64,000 bases of DNA from Bacteroidales bacterium (GCA_017428245.1 JAFRRF010000011.1:23059-87058); one strand, 5' to 3'. Counted from the first letter of the stretch, positions 45,340 through 53,574 are shown. Made by a program: numbers and translations. The notes: generated by a model not told the origin, from the sequence alone.

Positions 45340-45897
45340 GTCCGCTATGCTCCGCAGTATATGTCTTTGAAAACCACCCTCCCACTTCGTGGGCCCCTCC
45401 CCCTGAGGCGTGGGCGCCAATGTTTTCAAAGTCATATCCTGTCTCCGCTGCCGCGGACTTTGACCTCATCGTCCGCCGCCGTCGATTCCGGCCTTGCTGT
45501 CCGCCGCTGTCGGTTCCGGCCTTTACGTCCGCTATGCTTCGCAGAATATGTCTTTGAAAACCACCCTCCCACTTCGTGGGCCCCTCCCCCTGGGGCGTGG
45601 GCGCCAATGTTTTCAAAGTCATATCCTGTCTCCGCTGCCGCGGACTTTGTCCTCATCGTCCGCCGCCGCCGGTTCCGGCCTGCCGTCCGCCGTTGTCGGT
45701 TCAGGCCTTTACGTCCGCTATGCTTCGCAGAATATGCCTTTGAAAACCACCCTCCCACTTCGTGGGCCCCTCCCCCTGGGGCGTGGGCGCCAATGTTTTC
45801 AAAGTCATATCCTGTCTCCGCTGCCTCGGACTATGACCCCATCGCCCGCCGCCGCCGTTCCCGGCCTGCCGTCCGCCGCCATCGGTTCCGGCCGTAA
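45340..45897. repeat. Three tandem ~186-bp repeat units with an internal dyad
   Basis: Units start near 45340, 45527 and 45713 (periods 187 and 186). Each begins GTCCGCTATGCT, then has a pair of inverted arms, CTTTGAAAAC and GTTTTCAAAG (45365-45374 and 45422-45431 in unit 1), enclosing the small hairpin CCCACTTCGTGGG and a C-rich/G-rich stretch. The remainder of each unit is a degenerate CCGCCG/TCCGGCC tract. Units are nearly identical across the dyad and more divergent in the C-rich tail. Open frames through the repeats exist on both strands but only because stop codons are rare in the unit; I do not call genes. Together with flanks this fills the gap 45312-46056. Confidence 0.88.
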
Positions 45898-45968
45898 TGT
45901 TTGCTTTTAAAGGTTTTGTATAATTCGCCCTGCAATGTACGCAGTTAATAATCAGTGGTTTATGGAAG

Positions 45969-45997
45969 TTGATCCCCTCTGTTTTGAGGGGGATCAA
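45969..45997. other. Imperfect hairpin upstream of prmC
   Basis: TTGATCCCCTC and GAGGGGGATCAA form a stem with one bulged G around a TGTTTT loop, followed by TTT. It could end the PBP-ddl transcript, more than 650 bp past ddl, or be a repeat relic. Confidence 0.45.
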
Positions 45998-46056
45998 TTT
46001 GCGCAAAGGTCTGATAATCAGTTGTGTCCGTTGCAGCGCAAAATAGCCTGTCCGTT

Positions 46057-47358
46057 ATGACCCTTCGTGAATTCATCGATCTTTGTACCGGCCGTTTGGC
46101 GCCGCTGTATCCGGAGGCGGAGGCAAAGGCCATCGGCTTCCGTCTTTTGGAGCACTATCTGGAAATACCTTCTTATAAGTATATTTCCGATCCGGATTTC
46201 CCGATCCTTGTGGATGATGCGGCCGATCCCGCCGTCCAGCCGCCCGCCGACAGCCGTCAGGCCCGCCTCGCCCCTTCGCGCCCGTCTCGTCTCGCCCCTT
46301 CGCGCCAGGTCCGGCACGACCCTTCACGTCATGCCCGGCTTGACCGGGCATCTGAGATGCTCGATGCCCTCGATGAGCTGGCGACCGGCCGGCCGTTGCA
46401 GTACGTATTGGGATTCACGGAGTTCTGCGGCCATCGTTTCAAGGTGGGCGAGGGCTGTCTGATTCCCCGGCCGGAGACTGAAGAACTCGTCTCCCGCATC
46501 GTCGACGACCTGTACGCCGCCGACGAGAAGGCCGCCGATGAGGACACGCCTGCCTCCACCGACGGAAAGATCGCCGTTGAAAACACGCCTGCCTCCTCCG
46601 ACGGAAAGATCGCCGTTGAAAACACGCCTGCCTCCGCCGACGGAAAGATCGCCGATGAAAACTCGCCTGCCTCCGCCGACGGTGTCGCCCCAGAATCTCC
46701 ATCCCCAGCCGAGCCATCTCCGGTGGCTTTATCCCCGACTTCATCCCCGGCCGAGTCCACTCCGGTGGCGTCATCCCCGAATCCATCTCCAGCCGAGTCA
46801 ACTCCGAAGTCATCTCTGGCCGATATGTCAGACGCGATCGGGCATATCGCTGTCGATGAGGGTCCGTTCAGTATCCTGGATATCTGTACCGGTTCGGGCT
46901 GTATCGCCTGGTCGCTGGCCGCGGAATTCCCCGAAGCGATGGTCTATGGCTGCGACCTGTCGGACGCTGCCCTACGCTACGCTTGCCGGCAGCGTGTCAA
47001 ACTGCGCGGTGCCCGGCCGATTTTCTTCTCGGCCGACGTGCTGGCCGCCCCGCCGGCCGGCCTCCCGCAGTTCGATATCATCGTGGCCAATCCGCCTTAT
47101 ATCTGCGAAAGCGAACGCGCCGCGATGCGGCCCAACGTCTTCGATTTCGAACCGGCCGAAGCGCTCTTCGTTCCCGACGACGATCCGCTCAAATACTACC
47201 GCGCCATCGCCCGCTGGGCCGAGGCCCTGCTGCGCCCCGACGGCCATCTCTATCTGGAAATCAACGAGCGATTCGGTCCCGAAGTCGCCGCGCTCTTCCC
47301 CGGCAGCCGCATCCTGCAGGATATTTCCGGCCGCGACCGTTTCGTCGTCCTGCCTTAG
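46057..47358 (+). CDS. prmC: Peptide chain release factor N5-glutamine methyltransferase with repeat-derived insertions
   Basis: PrmC methylates the GGQ glutamine of release factors. The family core is complete: helical N-domain (residues 1-52), LATGRPLQYVLG and IPRPETEELV (about 107-146), SAM motif LDICTGSGCIAW (274-285) and catalytic NPPY (from Asn345). At 433 residues it is about 150 longer than usual. Insertion 1 (about residues 54-99) is Arg/Pro-rich and contains a genome palindrome (46331-46351). Insertion 2 (about 153-268) consists of four copies of a 39-bp unit (TPASSDGKIAVEN) followed by three copies of a 42-bp SPAE-type unit. Both insertions keep frame and sit in likely surface loops. 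The start is the ATG at 46057. Confidence 0.9.
   Translation: MTLREFIDLCTGRLAPLYPEAEAKAIGFRLLEHYLEIPSYKYISDPDFPILVDDAADPAVQPPADSRQARLAPSRPSRLAPSRQVRHDPSRHARLDRASEMLDALDELATGRPLQYVLGFTEFCGHRFKVGEGCLIPRPETEELVSRIVDDLYAADEKAADEDTPASTDGKIAVENTPASSDGKIAVENTPASADGKIADENSPASADGVAPESPSPAEPSPVALSPTSSPAESTPVASSPNPSPAESTPKSSLADMSDAIGHIAVDEGPFSILDICTGSGCIAWSLAAEFPEAMVYGCDLSDAALRYACRQRVKLRGARPIFFSADVLAAPPAGLPQFDIIVANPPYICESERAAMRPNVFDFEPAEALFVPDDDPLKYYRAIARWAEALLRPDGHLYLEINERFGPEVAALFPGSRILQDISGRDRFVVLP
46328..46352. repeat. REP-like palindrome inside prmC
   Basis: Arms ATGCCCGG (46331-46338) and CCGGGCAT (46344-46351) around loop CTTGA, preceded by CGTC. Two similar copies lie at 52104-52129 and 57260-57285. 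Here it is translated as part of the first prmC insertion (RHARLDRASE). Confidence 0.85.
46545..46700 (+). repeat. 39-bp in-frame tandem repeat inside prmC
   Basis: Starting at 46545, 46584, 46623 and 46662 the 39-bp unit beginning ACGCCTGCCTCC recurs, the last copy partial; each encodes 13 residues (TPASxDGKIAxEN). A second array of 42-bp units (start TCCCCAGCCGAG) follows at about 46699-46818. High identity implies recent expansion. Confidence 0.88.
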
Positions 47359-47380
47359 GGCCTTCGTCTCTGACTCACAC

Positions 47381-47469
47381 AATCCGGCAAAGCTTTCCCA
47401 GGGATTCCTTTGCCGGATTGTCTTTAATTGCCGTCTGGCAAAGGAACCGGCCGTTTTTCTTTGCCGGAA
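47381..47469. repeat. 89-bp double-hairpin element, copy A (downstream of HUH transposase gene)
   Basis: Contains AATCCGGCAAAG (47381-47392) inverted as CTTTGCCGGATT (47408-47419), then GGCAAAG and CTTTGCC arms as a second hairpin near 47437-47467. Copy B (48584-48672) matches over the full 89 bp with about ten differences and the same orientation. Both bracket the transposase gene at 47529-48485. Just after copy A, a ~32-bp unit with GCCGGAAATAGTGAGGAC occurs twice (about 47463 and 47495). Confidence 0.87.
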
Positions 47470-47528
47470 ATAGTGAGGACTAAAGGCGTGCTTGTGCCGG
47501 AAATAGTGAGGACCGAAGGCGTGACCGT

Positions 47529-48485
47529 TTATTTTTTACGCATGGGGTAAAGGATGTCGAGTGTTTGAACGGGGAGCTTCAGCAGCCGGGCTATTTTGGC
47601 ATTGTCGGCGTTGTAGTCGAAGTGCAGCGTTCGGGCGAGTTCCATCTTTTGCTTTTGTCCGAGAAGGATTGCACGTTGATTGTCGTATTTTTCCCGACAA
47701 ATCCGACGAATGACATCGATTAATTCGTCATCGGTATAAAACAGACTGTCGCCGATCATGGCAGCAATCTCCCGGTAAGACTCAACTTCTTTCGACAACT
47801 TGTAATAGTAGTGACGGGCATCCCGGAATACGCCCTCCCCAATGTCGAGGCGACAGTAATTCATCGGTGAAAAATAGCCGTCGACAATAGTAAAAGCTGC
47901 CGGATAGTCGGCGGCCTTAGAATGAACGAACTTCTGTTTCTTTAAAATGTTCAAGTCGCCGAAGCATCCCTGTTTGCGCTCTTTCACAATCGGCTGGAAA
48001 TAATAGCTGTTGGCTCCGAACGGATAGGTGAACGGGGTCTGGTCGGGATCGATGACGAAGTTGTTCCGGTTCGTATAACAGATCTGGTTGCGCAGGGATT
48101 CAAGACTCCCGATCGGAATCGGCTTCCTGCAGTCGAAGTTGTCGAGGTTGACAAGACGTTTGGATATGGCCAGATAGCGATGAAGTCTTTTTTTGAACAA
48201 GGCGAAGAAAGCCAGCACATCTTCTTCCCGGCCGCAAATGATGAAGTGCACGTGGTTGCTCATCAGCTCGAAAGTGATGATCTGCACATTCTGACAGTCG
48301 TAGGCGCACATCGCAACGAGCGTCATTGCGAAAGCATAGTCTTCTTTATGCTCGTCGCTGAAGATGACCGATTGTCCTTCCCCGGGCGTACACAGATGCC
48401 AGACGCCGCCGTACTTTCTCAAAATGAATTCGAAAACCCGCCTGCAACGATCTTCCTTCTCGTAGTAAGAATGCTCCTTAGCCAT
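47529..48485 (-). CDS. HUH-type (REP-associated / IS200-like) transposase
   Basis: A 318-residue Y1 transposase-like protein. ELMSNHVHFIICG holds the HUH metal site (His78, His80) and ICYTNRN provides the likely nucleophile Tyr137. The C-terminal ~150 residues form a helical extension ending in a probable DNA-binding helix-turn-helix (NADNAKIARLLKLPVQTLDIL). No TnpB partner and no ordinary IS ends are present; instead the gene lies between two copies of an 89-bp double-hairpin repeat. This architecture fits REP-associated tyrosine transposases (RAYTs), single-copy domesticated enzymes acting on palindromic repeats. A good promoter lies upstream. Confidence 0.82.
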   Translation of the reverse strand: MAKEHSYYEKEDRCRRVFEFILRKYGGVWHLCTPGEGQSVIFSDEHKEDYAFAMTLVAMCAYDCQNVQIITFELMSNHVHFIICGREEDVLAFFALFKKRLHRYLAISKRLVNLDNFDCRKPIPIGSLESLRNQICYTNRNNFVIDPDQTPFTYPFGANSYYFQPIVKERKQGCFGDLNILKKQKFVHSKAADYPAAFTIVDGYFSPMNYCRLDIGEGVFRDARHYYYKLSKEVESYREIAAMIGDSLFYTDDELIDVIRRICREKYDNQRAILLGQKQKMELARTLHFDYNADNAKIARLLKLPVQTLDILYPMRKK

Positions 48486-48533
48486 ACCTTCTCAAACACG
48501 TAATCTCCAACGCCACCGTGGCTATGGATAGAA

Positions 48534-48564
48534 CAAAGATACTGCGCCGGAGAGCAGAATGCAA
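48534..48564 (-). promoter_or_regulatory. Predicted promoter for the first HUH transposase gene
   Basis: On the minus strand TTG (48562-48564) is followed after 20 nt by TATCTTTG (48534-48541), an exact -7 match; the start codon is 48 bp downstream. It lies between copy B of the 89-bp element and the gene. Confidence 0.6.
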
Positions 48565-48583
48565 GTAAAAACGGCAATAAATA

Positions 48584-48672
48584 AATCCGGCAAAAGAAAT
48601 CCAGGGAAATCTTTGCCGGATTGTCTTTAATTGCCGTTTGGCAAAGGAATCGGCCGTTTTTCTTTGCTGGAA
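48584..48672. repeat. 89-bp double-hairpin element, copy B (upstream of HUH transposase gene)
   Basis: Same orientation and length as copy A at 47381-47469, with AATCCGGCAAAA at the left, CTTTGCCGGATT at 48611-48622, and a second GGCAAAG/CTTTGC hairpin. The differences are concentrated in the loops and middle of the first hairpin, while the arms are kept, suggesting selection on structure. Confidence 0.87.
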
Positions 48673-48676
48673 GCCG

Positions 48677-48794
48677 CGTCGGCCGTCAGCCCGTCGGCCG
48701 TCGGCCCGTCAGCCCGTCGGTCGTCAGCCGTCAGCCATCAGCCCGCCAGCCGATCAGCCGTCAGCCGTCAGCCCGTCGCCCGTCAGATCGTCAG
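48677..48794. repeat. Degenerate short tandem repeat (GTCAGCC / GTCGGCC / GTCAGCCC)
   Basis: About 15 copies of a 7-8 bp unit run from copy B of the 89-bp element into the last codons of the symporter gene, whose stop is at 48783. Unit length varies, so no reading frame is preserved. With copy B and the transposase promoter it fills the 297-bp gap 48486-48782. Confidence 0.85.
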
Positions 48795-50039
48795 CTCCTC
48801 GCCTTCGCTGTGGGCGATGATCACGGCGCCGCAGGAGTCGCCGTAGGTATTGATGCAGGTGCGGGGCATGTCGCAGAGCTGCTCGACGGCCAGCACCAGG
48901 CCGATGCCTTCGAGCGGCAGGCCGACGGCCGACAGGACGATCGCCAGCATCACCATTCCGGCCATCGGAATGCCGGCCGCGCCGATGGCGGCCAGCAGGG
49001 CCGTGAAGACGATCATGATCTGCTGGGCCAGCGACAGGTCGATGCCATAGGCCTGGGCGATGAAGATGGCCGTCACGCATTCATAGAGCGCGGTGCCGTT
49101 CATATTGATGGTGCTGCCCAGCGGCAGGACGAAACTGGCGATCTTGTTGGACACACCGCATTTCTCCTGCGAATCGCGGATATTGATCGGCAGCGCCGCC
49201 CCCGAAGAGCAGGTGGAAAACGCCGTCAGCAGGGCCGTGGACATCTTGGAGATGTGCCGCCAGGGATTCTGCCGTCCGACCAGCCGCACCAGCAGCGGCA
49301 GAATCACACCGCCCTGGATCAGCAGGCCGCCCCAGACCACCAGCACGAAGACGCCGAGCGACCCGGCCATCGACAGCAGGGCCCGCGGATCGTCGGCCTG
49401 CTTGCCCACGACGTTCGTCACGATGGCGAACACCCCATAGGGTGCCAGCCGGATGATGAACATCGTGATCTTCATGATCACTTCATAGACCGACGTGAAG
49501 AAATTATTCAGGAACCCGGAGTATTTCTCATCGACCTTGTTCATGAACAGGCCGAAGAGGATGGCGAAGAAGATAATCGGCAGCAGGTCGCCCTTGGCCA
49601 TCGACTCGAAGATGTTCGAAGGGACGATGGAGACGATCTGGTCGATGAACGACACCTGCCCCGAACCGACCGCCGTGACTTCTTCCGCCAGGTTGAGGTT
49701 GGCTCCCACGCCGGGCTTGACGATGTTGACCAGCGTCAGGCCGATGGTGGCGGCAAGAGCCGTAGTGACGATGTAGTAGAGGATCGTCTTGCCGGCGATG
49801 CGTCCCAGCGCCGCGGAGTTGCCCATTCCGGCCACACCCAGCACGATGGAACTGAACACCAGCGGAATGACAATCATCCGCAGGCCGCGCAGGAAGATGT
49901 CGCCCGCCCATTTGATGTATTTGTACCAGTTGTCGTAGGGTGTGATCTTGCAGAGCACGATGCCCGCAATCACACCCAGGCCGATACCGATGAGGATCTG
50001 CCAGTGCAGGGCTAGTCCCTTTTTCTTCCCTTCTGCCAT
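48783..50039 (-). CDS. Dicarboxylate/amino acid:cation symporter (DAACS family)
   Basis: A 418-residue integral membrane transporter of the GltP/DctA family. The start WQILIGIGLGVIAGIVL is the first helix; AALPINIRDSQ and TINMNGTALYECV are the conserved HP1/TM7 segments (NMNGT for NMDGT) that bind substrate and Na+/H+, and AAIGAAGIPMAGMVML is HP2. It would import glutamate, aspartate or C4-dicarboxylates; which one is unknown. It follows malQ by 6 bp. The C-terminal codons lie in a short tandem repeat. Confidence 0.9.
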   Translation of the reverse strand: MAEGKKKGLALHWQILIGIGLGVIAGIVLCKITPYDNWYKYIKWAGDIFLRGLRMIVIPLVFSSIVLGVAGMGNSAALGRIAGKTILYYIVTTALAATIGLTLVNIVKPGVGANLNLAEEVTAVGSGQVSFIDQIVSIVPSNIFESMAKGDLLPIIFFAILFGLFMNKVDEKYSGFLNNFFTSVYEVIMKITMFIIRLAPYGVFAIVTNVVGKQADDPRALLSMAGSLGVFVLVVWGGLLIQGGVILPLLVRLVGRQNPWRHISKMSTALLTAFSTCSSGAALPINIRDSQEKCGVSNKIASFVLPLGSTINMNGTALYECVTAIFIAQAYGIDLSLAQQIMIVFTALLAAIGAAGIPMAGMVMLAIVLSAVGLPLEGIGLVLAVEQLCDMPRTCINTYGDSCGAVIIAHSEGEELTI

Positions 50040-50045
50040 AATGTG

Positions 50046-52076
50046 CTATGCTTTTCGTCCGCTCTGGGCGATCATCGCGGAGATTTTGTCGTTGAATGCC
50101 GTGTTGGCGATCAGGTCTTCCAGCGAGACGTGCATCCGCCAGCGCCAGTAGTGTTTCGGATTGGCGGGGATGTTGATCCGTTCGCCGTCGATGTCGGCCA
50201 CGCGGAGCGCCGGGCAGAGTGAGAACCAGTCCTGCAGGGGCAGGATGGTGAGCATTGCCGGAGAGTAGAGATGCTCGGCTATGATCCACTGGCAGACGTC
50301 GATCGGGCAGTCCGCGCCGTCGTGGTTCTCGCCCCACCATCCGCGCAGCGTGCTGGTGTCGTGCGAGCCGGTGGTACAGACGCTCATATACGGATACTCG
50401 GACGGGTTGCCCAGCATCTGTTTGGGGTCTTTCGGCATCCGCTGCACTTCGAGCGAGAGGATGTGCAGGTCGGAGAGCACCTGCGGCACGCAGGCCGGAA
50501 TCATGCCCAGGTCTTCGGCACAGGTGAGCATATTGGTGACCCCGATCAGTTCGGGGAGCTTGCGCATCGCCTGTTCGCGCCAGAACTCGGTGTTGCGGGT
50601 ATAGAAGAATTCGTCGTAGATCCGGTTATAGGCATCTTTTTCCCACTGCTGCAGGTCGGCGTAGCTGCGGGTGTACTGGGCGCTGATGCGCGGGTGCCAG
50701 AGGCCCTTGTGCACCGGGTCTTCGAGGAAGAGCACTTCGCGCGGGTCGTCGTCGGCATAGGGGCGGGCGTGGCGCTGTTCGTCGAAGTGGAAGCCGCGCC
50801 AGCGCAGGTCTTCCACGGAGTAGGGCAGCGCCGGGCTGAAGTGGCCCATCAGGCCGGATTTATAGGGAACGGGAATCTCCCAGATACGGAAGAAGCCCAG
50901 CACGTGGTCGATGCGGTAGGCGTCGAAGTATTCGGCCAGTTTACGGAAACGGCGTTTCCACCAGGCGTAGCCGTCTTCGGCCATCCGGTCCCAGTTGTAG
51001 GTGGGGAAGCCCCAGTTCTGGCCGTCGGCTGCGAAGGCATCCGGCGGGGCGCCGGCCTGTTCGCCCATATTGAAGTATTCGGGCTCTGCCCAAGCCTCGA
51101 CGCTGTGGGGCGTGATGCCGATGGGGATGTCGCCCTTGAGTGCGACGCCGCGGCTGTGCGCGTATGCGTGCGCGTCGCGCAGCTGGCGGTCGAGATGGTA
51201 TTGCACGAAGATGTAGTAGTCCATCTCTTCCTTGGCCTCTCCGTAGAGACGCGCTACGCCGGCGGCGCTGTATTTCTTGAGACGTTTCCACTTGGAGAAG
51301 TCGGCGGTGCCGAAGCGGTCGCGCAGCACGCAGAAGGCGGCGTAGGGAAGGAGCCATTCGCGGTTGGCCTGGAAGAAGGCCAGATAGGCTTTGCTGCCCA
51401 TCGTGCGGCTTCCCTTCTGGGCGAAGACGGCGCGCACGTAGCGTTCCTTCATTTCGAACACGCGTTCGTAGTCGAGCTGCGGCAGGGCGTTGAGTTCGGC
51501 GGCTTCTGCTTCGAAGGCGGCCTGCTGGGCTTTGCTCCGCAGCGGTCCGATGTCCTGCAGGTTCAGGTAGATGGGATGCAGGGCCATGATGGTAATGCCG
51601 CCGTAGGGGTAGGAGTCGGTCCAGGTTTTGGTGGAGGTGGTGTCGTTGACCGGAAGGAGCTGCAGGACGGCCTGTCCGGTGGCGGCGGCCCAGTCGACCA
51701 TCAGGCGGATGTCGCCGAAGTCACCGATACCGGCGGAGTTGCGGCTGCGCAGCGAGAACACGGGGATGGCGGTTCCGGCGTAGCGGGGATGCTGGTCGGG
51801 GAAGGTGGTTTCGGTGACGGCGTAGGGATTGGTACGGTTGAAGCAGGTCTCCCAGACGATGGTTCCGTCGTGTTTGCGGAGCAGGAATTTATATTCGAAA
51901 TACTCGGGCAGGGCTGTCTTGTCGAGGTCGATGCTCCAGAGGATGCCCTGGGTATTGGTCATGGGCAATGCCTTGTCCGGGTCCCAGCCGCCCAGCGCGG
52001 GGCAGCTTCCGGTGATGAACATTTGTTCGCCGTGCAGCAGCCACGGTCCGATGGTTTTGATCGTAATGGTTTCCAT
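50046..52076 (-). CDS. malQ: 4-alpha-glucanotransferase with N-terminal starch-binding domain
   Basis: A 676-residue GH77 amylomaltase. Residues 1 to about 115 form a CBM20 starch-binding domain (GEQMFITGSCPALGGWDPDKAL), as in DPE2-type enzymes. The GH77 domain includes FDAYRIDHVLGFFRIWEIP, with the catalytic aspartate in R-x-DHV, and TCAEDLGMIP with the acid/base glutamate. It transfers glucan segments in maltodextrin/glycogen metabolism. The ATG at 52076 is used; the frame extends 11 codons upstream. Confidence 0.93.
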   Translation of the reverse strand: METITIKTIGPWLLHGEQMFITGSCPALGGWDPDKALPMTNTQGILWSIDLDKTALPEYFEYKFLLRKHDGTIVWETCFNRTNPYAVTETTFPDQHPRYAGTAIPVFSLRSRNSAGIGDFGDIRLMVDWAAATGQAVLQLLPVNDTTSTKTWTDSYPYGGITIMALHPIYLNLQDIGPLRSKAQQAAFEAEAAELNALPQLDYERVFEMKERYVRAVFAQKGSRTMGSKAYLAFFQANREWLLPYAAFCVLRDRFGTADFSKWKRLKKYSAAGVARLYGEAKEEMDYYIFVQYHLDRQLRDAHAYAHSRGVALKGDIPIGITPHSVEAWAEPEYFNMGEQAGAPPDAFAADGQNWGFPTYNWDRMAEDGYAWWKRRFRKLAEYFDAYRIDHVLGFFRIWEIPVPYKSGLMGHFSPALPYSVEDLRWRGFHFDEQRHARPYADDDPREVLFLEDPVHKGLWHPRISAQYTRSYADLQQWEKDAYNRIYDEFFYTRNTEFWREQAMRKLPELIGVTNMLTCAEDLGMIPACVPQVLSDLHILSLEVQRMPKDPKQMLGNPSEYPYMSVCTTGSHDTSTLRGWWGENHDGADCPIDVCQWIIAEHLYSPAMLTILPLQDWFSLCPALRVADIDGERINIPANPKHYWRWRMHVSLEDLIANTAFNDKISAMIAQSGRKA

Positions 52077-52103
52077 ATAAAATGTCGTTGTTTTGCCGGG
52101 TAT

Positions 52104-52129
52104 CGTCATGCCCGGCTTGACCGGGCATC
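52104..52129. repeat. REP-like palindrome between malQ and radA
   Basis: Arms ATGCCCGG (52108-52115) and CCGGGCAT (52121-52128) around loop CTTGA, identical to the copy in prmC. Confidence 0.85.
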
Positions 52130-52158
52130 ATTAATTTTCAAAGATAACGATTTTTTCG

Positions 52159-52166
52159 TAAGTTTG
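52159..52166 (+). promoter_or_regulatory. Predicted -7 box for radA
   Basis: TAAGTTTG is an exact TAnnTTTG match ending 4 bp before the ATG at 52171. Transcription from it would give a leaderless or near-leaderless radA mRNA. Confidence 0.45.
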
Positions 52167-52170
52167 TCGT

Positions 52171-53574
52171 ATGGCTACGAAGATTAAAACGGTTTGGTAT
52201 TGTACCTCGTGCGGGAATGAGAGCGCGAAGTGGATGGGGCGATGCCCCGCCTGTGGTGAGTGGAATACGATGGTGGAAGAGCCGAAGGCGGCGCGCACGG
52301 CTTCGGGCTCCGGCAGCAGCGGTGCGGCATCCCGGTCGCGTGCGTACATCGATGCGGTGGAGGCCCGGCCGACCCGCCTGCGCGAGATCGACCTGAGCCA
52401 CGACAACCGTTTCTCCGTGGGCATCGGCGAACTCGACCGCGTACTGGGCGGCGGAATGGTGGAGGGTTCGATGATCCTCATTGGCGGCGAGCCCGGCATC
52501 GGGAAGTCCACGCTCTCCCTCCAGATACCCCTCTGTTGCAAAGACCTCAAGACGCTTTACGTCTCCGGCGAGGAGAGCCCCAAGCAGATCAAGTTGCGCG
52601 CCGACCGCTTGGGAGGCAGCGACGACGACTGCTTCATCCTGAGCGAGACGGTGCTGGAGAACATCCTGCAGCAGGCCCGGGAAGTCAGGCCCGCCCTGCT
52701 GATCGTCGATTCCATCCAGACCATCTACAGCGAGGCGCTCGATTCGTCGGCCGGCAGCGTTTCGCAGGTGCGCGAGTGTGCCTCGGCGCTGCTGCGCTTC
52801 GCCAAGGAGACGGGCACGCCCGTGATCCTGATCGGGCATATCACCAAAGACGGGACCATCGCCGGACCGAAGGTCCTCGAGCATATCGTCGACGTGGTCC
52901 TGCAGTTCGAGGGCGACACCAAAGGCTCCTACCGTATCCTGCGCAGCATCAAGAACCGTTTCGGATCGACCGACGAACTGGCGGTCTTCGAAATGACCGG
53001 CGCGGGCTTGCGCGAAGTGCGCAATCCTTCCGAAATCCTTATCCCGATGCATCAGGACGACCTGAGCGGCATTGCCATCGCGGCGATGATGGACGGCACG
53101 CGTCCCTTCCTGATCGAGATCCAGGCGCTGGTCAGTACGGCGGCCTACGGCACGCCGCAGCGTTCGGCCACGGGCTTCGACGGCCGCCGGCTCAATATGC
53201 TGCTGGCCGTGCTCGAAAAGCGCGCCGGCTTCAAGCTGGCCGCCAAAGACGTCTTCCTGAACATCGCCGGCGGCCTGCGGGTGTCTGATCCCGCCTGCGA
53301 CCTGGCCATCGTGGCCTCCATCCTCTCGTCGAACTTCGACCTCTATATTTCGCCGAAGGTGTGTTTCGCCGCCGAGGTGGGCCTCAGCGGCGAGATCCGC
53401 CCCGTGAGCCAGGTCGAACGCCGCATCGCCGAGGCCGAAAAACTCGGCTTCGAGGAAATCTATATCTCCTCCTTCAACAAGGAATCATCTTTTGCCAAAC
53501 GCAAGAAGGGGGAGGGCATCACAGTAACGCCCGTGGCCGATATCGCGGCGATCTGCCGTAGACTGTTCCAGTAG
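52171..53574 (+). CDS. radA: DNA repair protein RadA
   Basis: A 467-residue RecA-like branch-migration protein. The N-terminal zinc finger (CTSCGNESAKWMGRCPACGEW) precedes the ATPase with GGEPGIGKSTL as Walker A, and the RadA-specific KNRFGS motif lies near residue 268. The C-terminal third is a Lon-protease-like domain (FLNIAGGLRVSDPACDLAI, AEVGLSGEIRPVSQVERRI). It processes recombination intermediates. It ends 24 bp before the convergent folP gene. Confidence 0.96.
   Translation: MATKIKTVWYCTSCGNESAKWMGRCPACGEWNTMVEEPKAARTASGSGSSGAASRSRAYIDAVEARPTRLREIDLSHDNRFSVGIGELDRVLGGGMVEGSMILIGGEPGIGKSTLSLQIPLCCKDLKTLYVSGEESPKQIKLRADRLGGSDDDCFILSETVLENILQQAREVRPALLIVDSIQTIYSEALDSSAGSVSQVRECASALLRFAKETGTPVILIGHITKDGTIAGPKVLEHIVDVVLQFEGDTKGSYRILRSIKNRFGSTDELAVFEMTGAGLREVRNPSEILIPMHQDDLSGIAIAAMMDGTRPFLIEIQALVSTAAYGTPQRSATGFDGRRLNMLLAVLEKRAGFKLAAKDVFLNIAGGLRVSDPACDLAIVASILSSNFDLYISPKVCFAAEVGLSGEIRPVSQVERRIAEAEKLGFEEIYISSFNKESSFAKRKKGEGITVTPVADIAAICRRLFQ

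Noticed and set aside
45340..45897. CRISPR array
   Set aside because: Only three units of ~186 bp, no short repeat/unique spacer alternation, and no cas genes in the window.
45361..45910. Open frames through the tandem repeats at 45340-45897 on both strands
   Set aside because: Their repeats follow the ~186-bp DNA unit, they start and end inside it, and no start signal or conserved product is visible.
47529..48485. Complete IS200/IS605 insertion sequence
   Set aside because: No tnpB and no typical short subterminal ends; the long C-terminal extension and bracketing hairpin elements fit a REP-associated enzyme better.
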